NCBI GenBank assembly: GCA_039000515.1
Contig: JBCFYV010002255.1
Coordinates: 19,314,390 to 19,378,389, forward strand
Direction: 5' to 3'
DNA length: 64,000 bases
DNA from: Timema cristinae
Lineage: Eukaryota; Arthropoda; Insecta; Phasmatodea; Timematidae
The translations under genes and the position numbers were made by a program. The notes under the pieces were generated by a model. That model was given only the letters and a program-made list of their open reading frames with translations, made no database searches and was not told the DNA's origin. Positions within the stretch are counted from its first letter, which is position 1, and every line of letters starts with the position of its first letter. This document shows positions 11,994-26,000 of this stretch, one piece after another.

Positions 11994-14004
11994 GTAAGTT
12001 TTGATCTTTTCCCTGCGTAATATGGGACTAAAGTTCTCTCCGTGGATGGTGGTTTGCTCTTAGCTCATACACCGATTGGTAACGATGTACTTTGATTATA
12101 CCCTTAACCATAGCAATCCTATTGCATTTTGTCTCGAGTTTTACTCGGTAAGGGGAGGCAGGGGTGTATCCTAAAACCCACCTTTTTTTAGCTTAGATAT
12201 TTATTTAAGCTTATGGTGGAGTTATATGAAACGCTAGTTAAGGCTGGTATTTTTGCATTTTTTTAAATAACGATACTTTTTTTTTTTGCCAAAATAAATA
12301 AAATATTGCTCCAGTAGAAACATATAGAGTTTAATTTTCTTCATATAGTGATATCAACAGTTGTTGAATATCTCTCATGAGCATAGCGGCATCAGATGAC
12401 AAATCTTTTTAATGAAGAGAAAAAGTTGTTATTGAATTCCAGGACATTCTTGAAAGATATTCAAGAACTTTTGAAGTCATTATAATAAGAAAATTAAACT
12501 CTTAGTTTGTACTAGAGAAATATTTTATTTGTGTTGATGTAAAATACTACAAAAACACTGCCCTTTTATAACGTTCCTATCCAACCTACCTTAGTTATTT
12601 TGATCATTCATTTCTATTTTTCACATGTTTGATTAATAATTAATATATAAGAACTAATAAAAAATTAAAAAATACTTAAATTTGGTAAAAGAACATAAAA
12701 ATTATAAATTTCTCACTATGCTGATTGTGCGTCGTTATTTGGTTCACAATTTGTATGTGCACTCCAAATGCTGTCCTTACCTTTTAATTAAGGTAAAGCA
12801 TCTGTGAATTGGTTCAAAATAGTAAGTTCTGCCTCTTTTAACTGAAAACAGTTTTCGACACAAATGACAAAAAAGAAAAAGAATAAAATCCCCGCCTTCT
12901 TAAAGGGTGTGAACATGGGGAGTTCGATTAACCCTATCTGAAAATAACAGTAATAATAGACAAACTGTTCACAACAACATTATAAAAAGGCTTGGGTTGT
13001 TAAATAAGAGTCTATTAGACAAATTAATATTAGTATAGGCCTATTAAATTTAAAAAAAAAATTGTGGGTTATCTTCTCACCCCTAAAAATTGCTTAGGCG
13101 CTGGCCCAGTCAAGCAGAAATCATAAACCAAGTGGTTTTATAACGTTACTGGTTGTTCGGCAGTAGAAAAACCAACGATGGTGGAGGAAAATACAAATTA
13201 AAATAACATTTTGTGTTGTGATTGCCTTATTAAATTACATCATTCGATTCACAAGGATCTATTCTATACTCCTATAGCAGCTGGAAACTTTTATTTCCCG
13301 GACATTTAGATCTTAAAATGATTAACTAAAATATGTGGACTCTTAGACTAGACATAATGGAAAATTTTCACTTTTATTCTTTGCTTACAGGTCTATATAC
13401 TGTACAGGATCATAAACAATAGTTTTGTATTCATACCTGTGTACATTAAACTTGTGTACTAGTAAAAGTTTTGTCAATATTGAACCTAATCGCATCATCT
13501 GTTTGGCACTATCTCTACTATCTAGGCAGCCCACTTAAGAATACTTTGGTATTCAGGTGTACTGGGGAATTTTCCCCTCTAAAATTGTTTTCCACTCTTC
13601 CTTCACGCAAATCCATGTGAATTTACTCTAAAATGCTTTCCTCTGCATCCCTATCCAATTAACGTAATTATTATATGCGCAAATCCCGAAAGGGGTACTA
13701 AAGTGTGTTGAGAGAGAAAGAGAGAGAGAGGAGAGAGAAAAAAAACCACAATGGACCTGCTTCGTTGGTCGCGTGGTCTAACACGCTACTCTCGCAGTAG
13801 AAAAGGCTGCCGATGACGGAGAGATTGAGGCTAGAATCTCGGTTGGGTGCACTAAGGATTTTTCTCTCTCCAAAATGCTTTACCTTTCACCCTCCACGCA
13901 AATGTGGGTACACTTCCTTTAAATATAACCTTTCTAATTCTTAAAACCACTAGTGTAATTAGTACATAAGCGTATAGCCCGAACTGGTAGTAAGACGTGG
14001 TGTT

Positions 14005-14063
<59 letters not shown>

Positions 14064-17000
14064 TCAAAACTTGTTGATATATATCATCAAAACTTGTTTC
14101 TTTGCCCGCACTTTACCTGACCCTGCCTCCAAACTACGCGCATGCGATCGACTCGCTAGCACTTGAGAATATCCGAGTGATTCGCGCCTCCTCTCTATTT
14201 CCTATTATTGGACCTATTAGCGCCATCCTTCATCGTTCTCTCTCTTCTTCGTATTAATTTTTCTACTTTTTTTTTATTATTGTTATTCGTCTTCTCTTGC
14301 GCTCCCGTTTAAAGCTCCCCCAACATATTTGCTTGATATATTTGCAGAAGACTTCCTAAATCTCGTCTTGGTATCGGGTGGGTCATGCGTTGGGTGAAGG
14401 TATGCTATCCATCAAAATATAATGGGGGGGAAAGGGGAGTAAGGATTAATATCCTCATGTCTATTTCATACAGCTCACGCTGGCTTATATACGCGTACAG
14501 CATATATCTTTATATATTTAAAAAAAAAAAAAACGTGAATTTTATACACCTCCATCAAAAAAATATAGAGCTATCTGAACTCACCATTATACGATTTTTA
14601 TTTCCCAAAATAATTGACTCCCCCTCGATACAGTGAAGGTGGTTTTTCACACTGAGAATTTTGTTTGAATTGTTTCATACTCTATCCAGGCAAATACAGA
14701 TGAATTTCCTTTTATAACAATGGAGATGAATTTTGTGTCCTTTAAATGTTATATTAAAATGTGAACCCAAAATATTCAAATATGCCTAAGGAAAAACTAC
14801 CGCAGTATATCCGTATCATTTGTCTGCAATTGTCTGCTCTCGTGGGTTAAAATAAAATGGTGTTGTCACTTATACTCCACTCCATTTAAAGATACCTTGC
14901 ACCCCAAGGATGAGGCCTAATTTTGTTAACTAACGCAACTCAATCCAGAAATCGCATAGTAGATTATTCATTAGACAACAGTTGTGGAATTTTCAAAAAG
15001 TTCTCATCAGTAAACGACCCTTAATTTAATAGCTATGGTGGGGGAAAAAAAAAAACCTTTTAGGTATAGCCATATAATATCTAAATATTAAGTTTGAACA
15101 AAATATATCTAAAACCTTTTTTAGACCTAGCCCCAGGGGCAGACGGTAGATATAGATTGGTAAAATCCATTATTTTGGGTTAGGGGTCCCAGTAAAACAA
15201 TATAAATATGTATCTTAATCTAGAGGTAAAATTTTTTTTACATTTACAATAATTTATCTTTATATGAGAAAGTATTAAATTAATTTAAAAAATTTTAATT
15301 TAAAAAAACAAACTATTTCACTGATCCCAATTTTGTTGTCAAGTGAAGAATCCAGAAAACCGCACTTCAATGTGATTTCTGGCCCGAACGAATTTGTTTT
15401 CCAACACCCCGGTTAGTCGTCCATGAGATGGGCTCTCAAAAGGTGTGTGGTTGGAGCTCGTAGGCTGCGAAAGTGCTTAAACACATGCTGATACCAAACA
15501 ACTGTTTGAATATCTGTCATGAGAATAGCAGTATTACAAACTTTTTAAATGAAGAGAAAATGTTGCCATTAAATTCCAGCAGGACAACCTTGATGGGTAT
15601 TCAAGAACTGTTGATATCACCACGTGTAGGAAATTAAACTTTATGTTTATACTGGAGAAATATTTAATTTACTTTGACAAAAAAAAAATTATGATATAAA
15701 AACTGCAAGAATAATGTCCTTTTCTCGCGTCTCAAAACACTCCCACCTTAAACAACTAGCAATTATTTTCGAGAGATTAGAAAACCAGTGATGTGCACTG
15801 AATACCAGACCCTTTTTAGAACGTTCTGAGCCAATATTGGGCCGTAACTTTACGGTACAAATCCTTGTGAATTGTTAGCTTGTTACCTTCACTATATTTA
15901 ATTATCCATATCAGAGAACTATCGACCATTGTATTGTAATAGTGTTTATTTAAAAAGCTATTTTCATTGGGTGAATACCCATATCTCCCACCACTGCACT
16001 TTGAATATTTTTGTTTACTTTCTCGTATAGAGAGAGTATTGTCAGCATGACAAGTATAGAACTCAAGATTTTAATGGATCTTGACCTTTTTTTTTATGTG
16101 CCACCGAAACTCAAAAGTTGTTCTTGAGATTTTGTTTGTCTGTTCAGGCGAATCCTGCCAAAACGTATTGGTGTATTTATTTCAAACTTGATATTAAGAT
16201 GTTATATGTTAATTTTTTTTGTATTGATTTTAACCCTCAAATTAAGGGTAGTTTACTAAAAACTTATTTTTGAAAATTTAATTTTTCTCGAAAATCATAC
16301 GATTTTGTCTAGAATATATATTTGGGTAGTGTTTTTCGTGATTAATAACAATGAATACTACTTGATTTTTCTTAGGACGAAATTGTTTAACAGTAGTTTA
16401 CTGATAACAGATTATTTTTTTTAATCCAAAGCTTTTAAAAAGGGTCCAAACGAAATGGTTCAAAATGGCTGTCTGGATTTTTTTTACAATTAAGTTATCA
16501 ATAAGTTACCCGCATTATAATTAATTAAATTGCAAATAATTATTTATAACTCATTTTTGAAAATAGTGTGACAAAACTTTAATAAACTATGAGTAGGTAT
16601 GTACGATTGGCTCGTATCATTTATTTTTGGGGATATAATATTTTCCGTTGTACCACGTATATGCGGGCTACCTGAATATTTACAATAGTTTTTCATATTT
16701 TATAGTTGATTTTTGTAACAGCGTGTAACAGTCGTCTGACCCGCCTCGGTGGCGCAGTTGGCTAACGCTCTAGTTTCGTGTTGAGCTTGACTGCCGAGTA
16801 CGAGGAGATAGAGGTTTGAATCTCGGTCGGGTGAACTGGGAGTGGTTCCTCCCAAATTGTTTTCCACTCTCCCCTCACGCAAATGCGGGCTCACCTCCTC
16901 TACATTCAACATTCCAAATTCCTCATCCATTAACGTAATTAGTACTTAAGCTTATAACCCTAACGGCGGCTAAATAATAATATTAAAAAAAAACAGTCGT

Positions 17001-20000
17001 CTTGGGATCACGTTATCTAAAAACTTTACCTATTCCACTGGTCGCGTTAAATCCAAATCTCATGTTAAAAACACGTGTTAATAGGAAAACATCCTGTGAA
17101 TCTTTTAATTTTATTTATTGGTAGATTTACCTTAAACTTTCATGGTTATTAACGACTTAGAAGAGGTAATTATTTCGAGGGGTACTTGGTGGTAATTAGC
17201 ATCAGCCTAGAGAGAAGGTTTAGAAGACTACAGTAACGATATACATTCAAGTTCTCACTGCTGAGATTCGAATCCCAACTTCCCTGTCATTGGCATTAAT
17301 CCTTCATAAGTGTTGACGCCCTAGACATTATTACCACCGGTGAAGGTACTAGCTACCGTACCTTTTGGTTTAGGGCTGAATTGGGTAAGTGGCACGTTTA
17401 AAAATTGATATATGGAAAATAAAATGTTGGGTGAAGAAGAGAAACCCCATTAGATCGAGGACTTAAACCCGGGCGCTTCGCCGGGATTCGTTCCCCAGGG
17501 CTGTATCGATCCTTAAAGGAGGAGAGGAGGGGGACACGAGAAGGGGGGGGGGGCTGTACACCACGTGTCATTTACACCGCTCTTTCACAATCCTCCCCCC
17601 TCATCACCAACCGCTGTCTCTATGTGGTCAAATGGGTCCAGCCGCCCCTCCTTCCGACCAGTAAATTGACACCAATAAGTACCTGCTCTTTCACCCTCTT
17701 GGATGGAGTCAGGGGGTGGAGGGGGAGATACAGGGCAAGGTTGGTAAAGGTTGATTTTGGTAGGAAGAACAGTAGAAGCTAGTTACTAACGTTACTAAAA
17801 CAATTTTAATATATGTATACAACAAGTCGTGTCATCTGCACTTGTCACTTTTGATAGATATTATCAATACCTATTAAATAACACAAATAAAATAGTAAAA
17901 TATTATCAATATTGATCGCAAATAAATAAATTTGAATTTTCCCTACTGTTCTTCCAACCAAAATCAGGTATAGCACTGTAGATAGGGCTGCTGCCAATAA
18001 ACGTTGGTAGGACTGGCTGGATAGCGTTTACTTTTTTTATTATTATTATTATTATTATTCTTGGGAGCATAATAATGAGGGTAGAAGCAGTGTAAAATTG
18101 GTTTGATAATTTTTTTTTTTAAATAAGATGTATACAGTTTACAAACTTGGTATTTTTTTTATCTTCAATATTTTTCCATGATTATGTTATCTAATTTAAA
18201 TGTTAGGTCGATGAAAAGCAAGGCTCAATAAAAAACGTTTAAGATTTGGGTGGAAAGTAATTTTTTATAAAAACACAAACCCTTTTTACTTTCTTACGCT
18301 CATCAATGATATACATTTAAAAAAAAAATTAGCACCGTGTCTTACTAGCCGTTCGGATTATACACATATGTGCCAAGTACGCTAATGTGTTACGGATAAG
18401 GAAGGTTCTAATTTCGGGGCAATGTACCCGAATTTTCTTGGAGGGTGAGGGAAGAACAATTTAGGATATACCACCCTCATTACGGTCGACTGGGATTTGA
18501 ACCTTGACCTCTACATCATTGGAAGTTAAATAATATTTAGCACCGCGTCTTACTACCCGTTCGTGCTATACGCTTTAAGTACTAATTACGCTAATGGATT
18601 AGGAATTGGGAAGGTTGAATTAGAGGAAGTGAACCCTCATTTGCGTGGAGGGAGAGTGGAAAACCATTTAGGAAAAACCACCCCCAGTTCACCCGACCGA
18701 GATTCGAACCTCGATCTCCCTGTCCTCGGCGGTCGAGCTCAACACGACAAGCGCGTTAGCCAACTACGCCACCGAGGCGGGTTGGAAGTTAAATATACTA
18801 TGAAAGTGGCTGACGCCTTAAACCACTCTACCACCGAAGTGAGTAAGAATAATTATAACCATTTACCATATTATTATTATTATTATTATATTATATAAGC
18901 TACAGCTACAGATAATATGACTTGACGTGAAAGTAAGTCTAGTAATGGTTTACATTTTACTATGCATCAAAAATTAATAAATAATTTTTATTACAATTTT
19001 AATCAAAAGGAAATTTAACTGAAAGAAAAAACTATGGACATCATATTACGAAATTAATTTGTTTCCTTTTTTTTTTTTTCTGGTTAAAAAAATAATTAAA
19101 ATGTATGTAGTTGTAAAGAGGTCCAAATGTGTACGCTGGGAAATTCACATTTTGAACTAATTTCCATTTATCAAATTATGCTTGCGCCAACATTTAATCA
19201 AAATCGGCTCAATCCAGGAGCAGGTTTCATAAAATTGCAATGACGTTATCCATTCGTGGTCAAATGAACCCGCCCCCTCCACTCCCTACCCTCCTCTCCG
19301 ATTCCAGGGAGCCTGAGTCAATATAATATTGACTCTACTTAGTGCCTTCCACACTGTATGGAGTTAGGTTTTGTGTGTTTGTACAGTCAGGAGGGAAACT
19401 TGATTAATCTTCTAGAAGTGGGTTTTGTTGTTGTGCTTATTATTATTATTATTATATTATTATTATTATTATATTATTATTATTATTATTATTAGCACCG
19501 CGTCTTACTACCCGTTCGGGTTATACGCACTTACGCTAATATGTAATGGTAGGGTGATTGTGAGATGAAATGAAGGACCTACAGTTTAACGTGGAATCCG
19601 AACCACGGTGGAGGCCTGGCATTCCCCACATTCACAAGATGTCTTGCAGAGGTGAAGGAAGGGTTTGGTAATCAGATAAATCTGTGCCGGGACCGAGGAT
19701 TGAACCCAGGCCGCCAGCTCAGAAGTCTGACACCTTACCCCTAGACCGCCAGGTCACCTACTTGTGCTTAATGTCTCTTTACTCATGCGACTAACCTCAT
19801 TTCTAAAAAAAGGCAGGAAGGAAGCATTTAAAGTATACCTTGATTTACTTACGAACACTTCAAAAAAAAAGAGTGTTTCGCGTTCAACATTGATAATCAT
19901 TTATTATATTATTAGTATTGTTTTATGGATATCATTTTCGTTTTTTCATTTATTTAACGTGCACGCTTTAAACCGACTGATTATACCAACACATGCCTTA

Positions 20001-23000
20001 TAAACTAACTTAAATCTAAAACAAACACAACATCCAGCACCCTAGACCGTCAATTTATCACTGTAAAAGCTAAACCCACATTTCACCAATGACAGGAGTC
20101 GATCCCGGGACCCTTATCTAAGTATTATTATATTTATGTTATTACTATTATTCTTCCAACGGTTCAGTTTATACCAACTTACGCTAATGTGTAATGGTGG
20201 GGTGATTGTGAGATGAAATAGAGGACCTACAGTTTAACGTGGGATCCGAACCACGGTGGAGGCCTGGCATCCCACACATTCACAAGTTGCTTATCTTAGT
20301 AGATATACATGCTACCATCTGAGCTAAGGCGTTGGACTATCAAAAGTGACAGTTGTAGCTCGCATGATTTTAAAGTAACAATTTTCATTTGTCAACATTT
20401 TTAAAGCGTAACTCTCACAATGGACTGTACTGCCGATGAAGAGGAGATTATGATTCGAATTCTATTTCGACTGTACTGAGGTTTTTTCCTAAAAAAAATT
20501 TCACTCTCCCTCCAAGCAAATGCGTACACACTTCCTAAGAATACAACTTTATTCATCTCTAACTCGTTATCGTGTTTAGTACATATGCCTATAAGCCGGA
20601 CGGGTAGTAACTTGGTACTAAAAAAGAGAAAGAATGATAAACTATTTATGTAATACCCACCACAGTTTAGCTGTCCGGGGAATCAAACCCCGATGTTCCT
20701 GTCATAAAATAATCAGACAAAACGAGATTGACACCTCATCCAGCCCATAAGTGAGAGTTTTAACATTTTTTGCTTGTGACTATTCCCTTTTTTTAGGGAA
20801 AATAAATTGTATTTAAAATAACATTCAAATTAAATATATTGAAACTAAAATTGGATTGTTCACAAAAAATATTCGTTTAGGTAAATGCTAAAAAAAAATG
20901 TATTTGATCATGGGAATCGAAGGAGGTACCTTCGACTCACTAATACTGTATTTAATATCAATCACACAGCTTCAAATAATCTTATTTTGCTGTTACAATA
21001 TTTTTATCGTATATTATTTTATTAGTCTAACGGGTAAAGTATGTATGTCGTCGGTTTATGTAACACATTTATTTATAAAAATTCCTCTATTGAAATGAAA
21101 CCACAAAGGTAATTTTTTGTTAGTGACTACGAATGTATGTGCGATGTTATTTTATTGGTAGGATTTTTTTTTTCCTCCATAGACAGAGGGGAGAACTCTA
21201 GCGAACTGCGCATTGCATGTGTACATTTATACTTTAACGAGACTCCATCACGCATTATCGTATTGATTTGAAAAACTCAACTTCGCAATAGACATGTTAA
21301 CGTTATTAAGTTTACCAGCTTGGGGTTTTTATCCCCTATAAATTTGAGTTCGGTTCACACTCTCCTACCACAGGGACTCTATGGACTTATCACCTTATAA
21401 AATAAGTCAATTTGAGTTTTATTATAATGTATTTACTATATTTTTAGCGCCGTATTTTACTACTTGTTCGATTTATACGCTTATATACTAATAATACTAA
21501 TACTAATAATGGTTTTAGGGATTAGGAAGGTTATATTTAGAGGAAGTCCACCTCGCATTTACCTGGAGAGAGTGAGTGGAAAACAATTTTGAAAAAAAAA
21601 AAACTCGATAAACCCGACCGAGATTCGAACTTCGATCACCCCGTCATTGACAATCTAGTCTATTGCGAGAGTAACGCGTTTGACCATGCTGCCACCGAAG
21701 CGGGTTATTTGATTACATGTACTCATTCATTTAATGTGTTAGGTATGAGGAAGGTTGAATTCAAATAAAATGTACCCACATTTGTTTGGAAGAAAAGTGG
21801 AAACCCACTTATGAAAAAAAAACTCAATAAACCCTGCCGGGATTCTAACCCTTATCTCGCCGTTATTGGCAGTCGAGTAAATTGAAAGAATTATGCTTTA
21901 GACCAAGGATGGGAAACCTGTGACTTCTTGAGGTGTTTGATTCGGCCTCATAGCTCACTTTTCTAATCAATTATGTATCTTCATTGTTTAAAAATTAACA
22001 TTCTCCAACGTCGTGTATTTAATTAATTAAAATAAAATGTTATTATTAAATCATAATGTTTGAAAAAAAATTAACTGCTCTTATCGATATATTCATCAAT
22101 GATCGGTGCACTAACATATTTTGGCAAAATTTACTCTACAGTACATGAAGGGGTGTGTTGTGCGGCCTTATTAAGAATCCGTGGAGTGGCATACGCCTTT
22201 CCAAAGCCGATTGTTACACACCCCTGCTTTCGACCTGGCGTTCCGAACTCGTTTTTAAGTTAAGGGCCACATTGAAAATTATCAGGGCTCCCAAAACTCG
22301 CATCGTAAGGCTTCAACATCGTTTTGTCTGGTTTGTCGGTGAAAGGCAGATTAGGGTTCGAATCTCGACGGGGTGTAGTTTTTTAAAACTATTATTATTA
22401 TTATTATTAGCACCACGTCTTACTACCCGTTCGGGTTATACGCACTTACGCTAATGTGTAATGGTAGGGTGATTGTGAGATGAAATGGAGGACCTACAGT
22501 TTAACGTGGATCCGAACCACGGTGGAGGCCTGGCATTCCCACATTCACAAGTTTGATTAATACACGTCTTGTCAGAGGTGAAGGAAGGGTTTGGAAATCA
22601 GATAAATCTGTGCCGGGACCGAGGATTGAACCCCGGGCCTCCAGTACAGAAGTCCGACACCTTACCCCTAGACCACCCTATTTTTTTTTAACTAAATGAT
22701 TTCTCTCTCTCTACACAAATTCGATCACATTTTATAAAACTCTACCTTTCTTATCTTTACCTTACTAACATAATTTTATTTTCATTGCGTCTCATGAGAA
22801 ATGTAGGATTAAAAAAAAAAGAAAGAAACAACCACATTTGCGAGGTGGAACAGGGTAAAACAGTCTAGTTAAAAAAAAACTTGGTTTAGAAACCGGGCGT
22901 CCCTGTCACCGGAAAATCAAACTAAATTATTCTGACATCTAAACCACTTAACCCACTGGCGTGGGATACTAGCGTAATTAAAATGCATACTGCACGTACA

Positions 23001-26000
23001 TACTGGCGTAAAGTATTCAAGTATTTTGTTCCACAACGATCATGGTTGTTTTTCCCCTCTTTCATTGAGGGATTTCGATGTTTGGACGTAAAGCCTCAAT
23101 TTAATTCACCGTAATTATTGTTATTTCTACAAGACGTCCGAAACAAAGATGTATCGTCGAAATCGCGCCTTCTCTAATCCATGTCGTCCGTCTCCATCTT
23201 CCCTTCCCCCTCCTTACCCCCACTTTTCCACGTCTTTCCATTCTTTTGTCGAGACAGTTTCCTGTAAAGAACACTTGATCGTGTGAACGTGATAGATCTC
23301 TCGACCTAAAAACCGACCCGGTACGAGAATGTTTCGAGATGTGCTGACTGACAGCTCACAGCTGACTTCTGACAGTCAGCATTTAGGTATATACCTACAT
23401 TTTGACCGTCAGAAGTGAAAGCTGCAAACACATGTTTTTACAGATCATATGGTTCGGCGTAGGAATACATAATTTGGTCTGGTAACTTTTCAAAACTGTC
23501 AGTCAGCACCAAAGAAGTCATGGGGCTACTGTAGATAGTATTACGGGCATTCTAATCTCGTATTGTGCTCGCACGTGTGTGCCCAGAGTCTATGAAAGGT
23601 GAAATGACCTTTTTTTTTTTCTTTGTTTCAGCGGTGTGTTCCCATGGAAACGGCAAACTGGTGGGGGGAGTCCGCGGCCCACCGCTCCTCCCAGCCCGGG
23701 ACTTTGCCCCTCTCCGGGTCCCCCACAGGGTTCTCATACAGCCCCCGTCACAGTGAGTACTTCCTAAAACATCACATATATCTCTCTTTTTAAAGATTCC
23801 CAGCCGGAAATGCGAGTCACATTTCCGCGTAGACCACTCAACATCTTCTTTGGACTGATTCTAATTTCGGTACAACCCGCACCGGTAGGCACATTAACAC
23901 TTGTGACGGAATGGTTCGGGTTTAAATCCTGGTCAGGTGTACCTTGAGGTCCCCTCCCCCCCTTTTTTTTTCTTTTGCTTCTGAATGGTTTTCCACTTTT
24001 CTTTCTAATCGTACGGCACATTTGACTGGGAGGAGCTTTGACGTTTAGGTTCCGTCACCTTATGTGTAGATTATTAGTCGCACTGTTGGCACAGGACGTT
24101 ACCCATAATGCACCATATTAATTAGTATTATTATTATTATTAGTACCGCGTCTTACTACCCGTTAGGGTTATACTCACGCTAATGTGCAATGGTAGGGTG
24201 ATTGTGAGATGAAATGGAGGACCTACAGTTTAACGTGGGATCCGAACCATGGTGGAGGCCTGGCATTCCTCACGTTTACAAGTTGTGATTAATACACTAC
24301 ACCATAGTAGGTTGTCTACGCGTACTCGCAATGAGATGATCTGATTATGGTTATTATGAAGGTGTGGAGATGTTGTGAGTCTTAACCTAACTTAAGCATA
24401 ATTAACCAAACTCTGGTTACAATTGGGATTATTCCCTTAAAGGGAAAAATACTAAAGGTATCAACCGGGAAGGTGGGAATAGAACTCGGGAACCCAGGTA
24501 CATTGACCACTACACCACTGGGCCGGTTTCCCACTCTTTGACACCGAGTAATAAAACGAATATTAAAAAACATTTAAAAAAATGTAATCCAGATATTTTA
24601 TTCCAACCTTAAAACTGAGGTAAGCGTGCCATTGAAAGTTCGCGCCTTTCTTCAGTCAGCGATACAATTACTATTTTATTGGGTAGTTTAATTTGTTAAA
24701 TAAAGTTTAAATTTAATTGTTAAACTTCAAGAATAATTTTATAAAATTAAAGTACTTGTTTAATAACATTTTAAAAATAGAATTATACAATAAATATCTA
24801 TGCACCGTATTTTCGAGCAGCAAGATTTGATACAGACGTTAATAATGAAGTCTGGCGGTTAAAGACGGCGATTATATTTCGTATAAAATAGCTCGGATTT
24901 CCTTAGAGATAGCGTTTTTTTTTGTTTTTTTTCAACTGCTGGATGAACGTAGCGATAGCGAAGAATTTGGGATATATTATTTATCATTTAAAAGAAATTA
25001 TCATTTTGCTTTTTTCACTATCCAAAAGTTTCTCAATAACGTTTGATATGCTACTTTTAGCTCTTTTCTTCTGAGAAACTGCGAAATTTTTCATACTCGA
25101 TATTATTTTTTGATTGAGAAATCCTTGTTTAAGATTCTTGTAATTCGTCTTAAATTGAGCTTGTTTGACTGTTGGGCAAATCTTCAGGTAAATGCTCAAA
25201 TTCTTCAACGCCGATTTCGGAATTTGTTTCACTCATCAGAACACTATTGTGCAATTTTTCTGGGCAAAAATTGATCTTTGAGAAATATCATATTTTTAAT
25301 ATTTTTATGACTGCCCCTGCTTCTTCTTCTGATCTTTTCTTCGGAAATGTATTCAAGTCCTTACAAAATGTGTCCCTCAAACCTCGCCACTTATTTTTAC
25401 GTTCCACTGAGAATAAATTGAAAACATTCATGGGTGATTTAGAATAACATCAAACATATTGACAGGTATACATGGAAATCTTTAATATAAATAGGAAGTC
25501 TGTCAATTTTGTAATAAGCCATAATAAATATTATTAGTCATCCTGCAGATAAATAAATAAGATAAAAACCAACGAGACCATTTTATGAATTTAGGACTAT
25601 ATATAATTTATTACAGGTTTATTTCTACTTGCGTGCCATTTAGGGTACTGAGCTTTTTGTACAGAATTTCACACAGGACATTACAACAAATAACTTATAA
25701 AACATTATTGTATTTAAATTTGGAACTGCTTCTTTGAGAACATTTGCCTTCACCTATTGTGGATCATTTTAAAACCAATTGCAAATTATTATTTTAGAAA
25801 CTAGAATTTTCCTAATTGCCTCGGATGCATAGACAGGAAATAAATTCAAATCAAATCCCCTCAAAATTCACGATCTCTATACTATAATTAATAAATTGCA
25901 AATCAAAATTCCTCACTCAGAAAAATTCAAATCACGATCACTATACTATAATTAATAAATCCAAATCAAATCCCCTCAAAATTCACGATCACTATACTAT

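Noticed and set aside
14344..14400. Micro-exon between a TTTGCAG acceptor and a GTATGC donor
   Set aside because: The 11993 to 23632 junction is already in phase without it, and the short peptide shows nothing recognisable.
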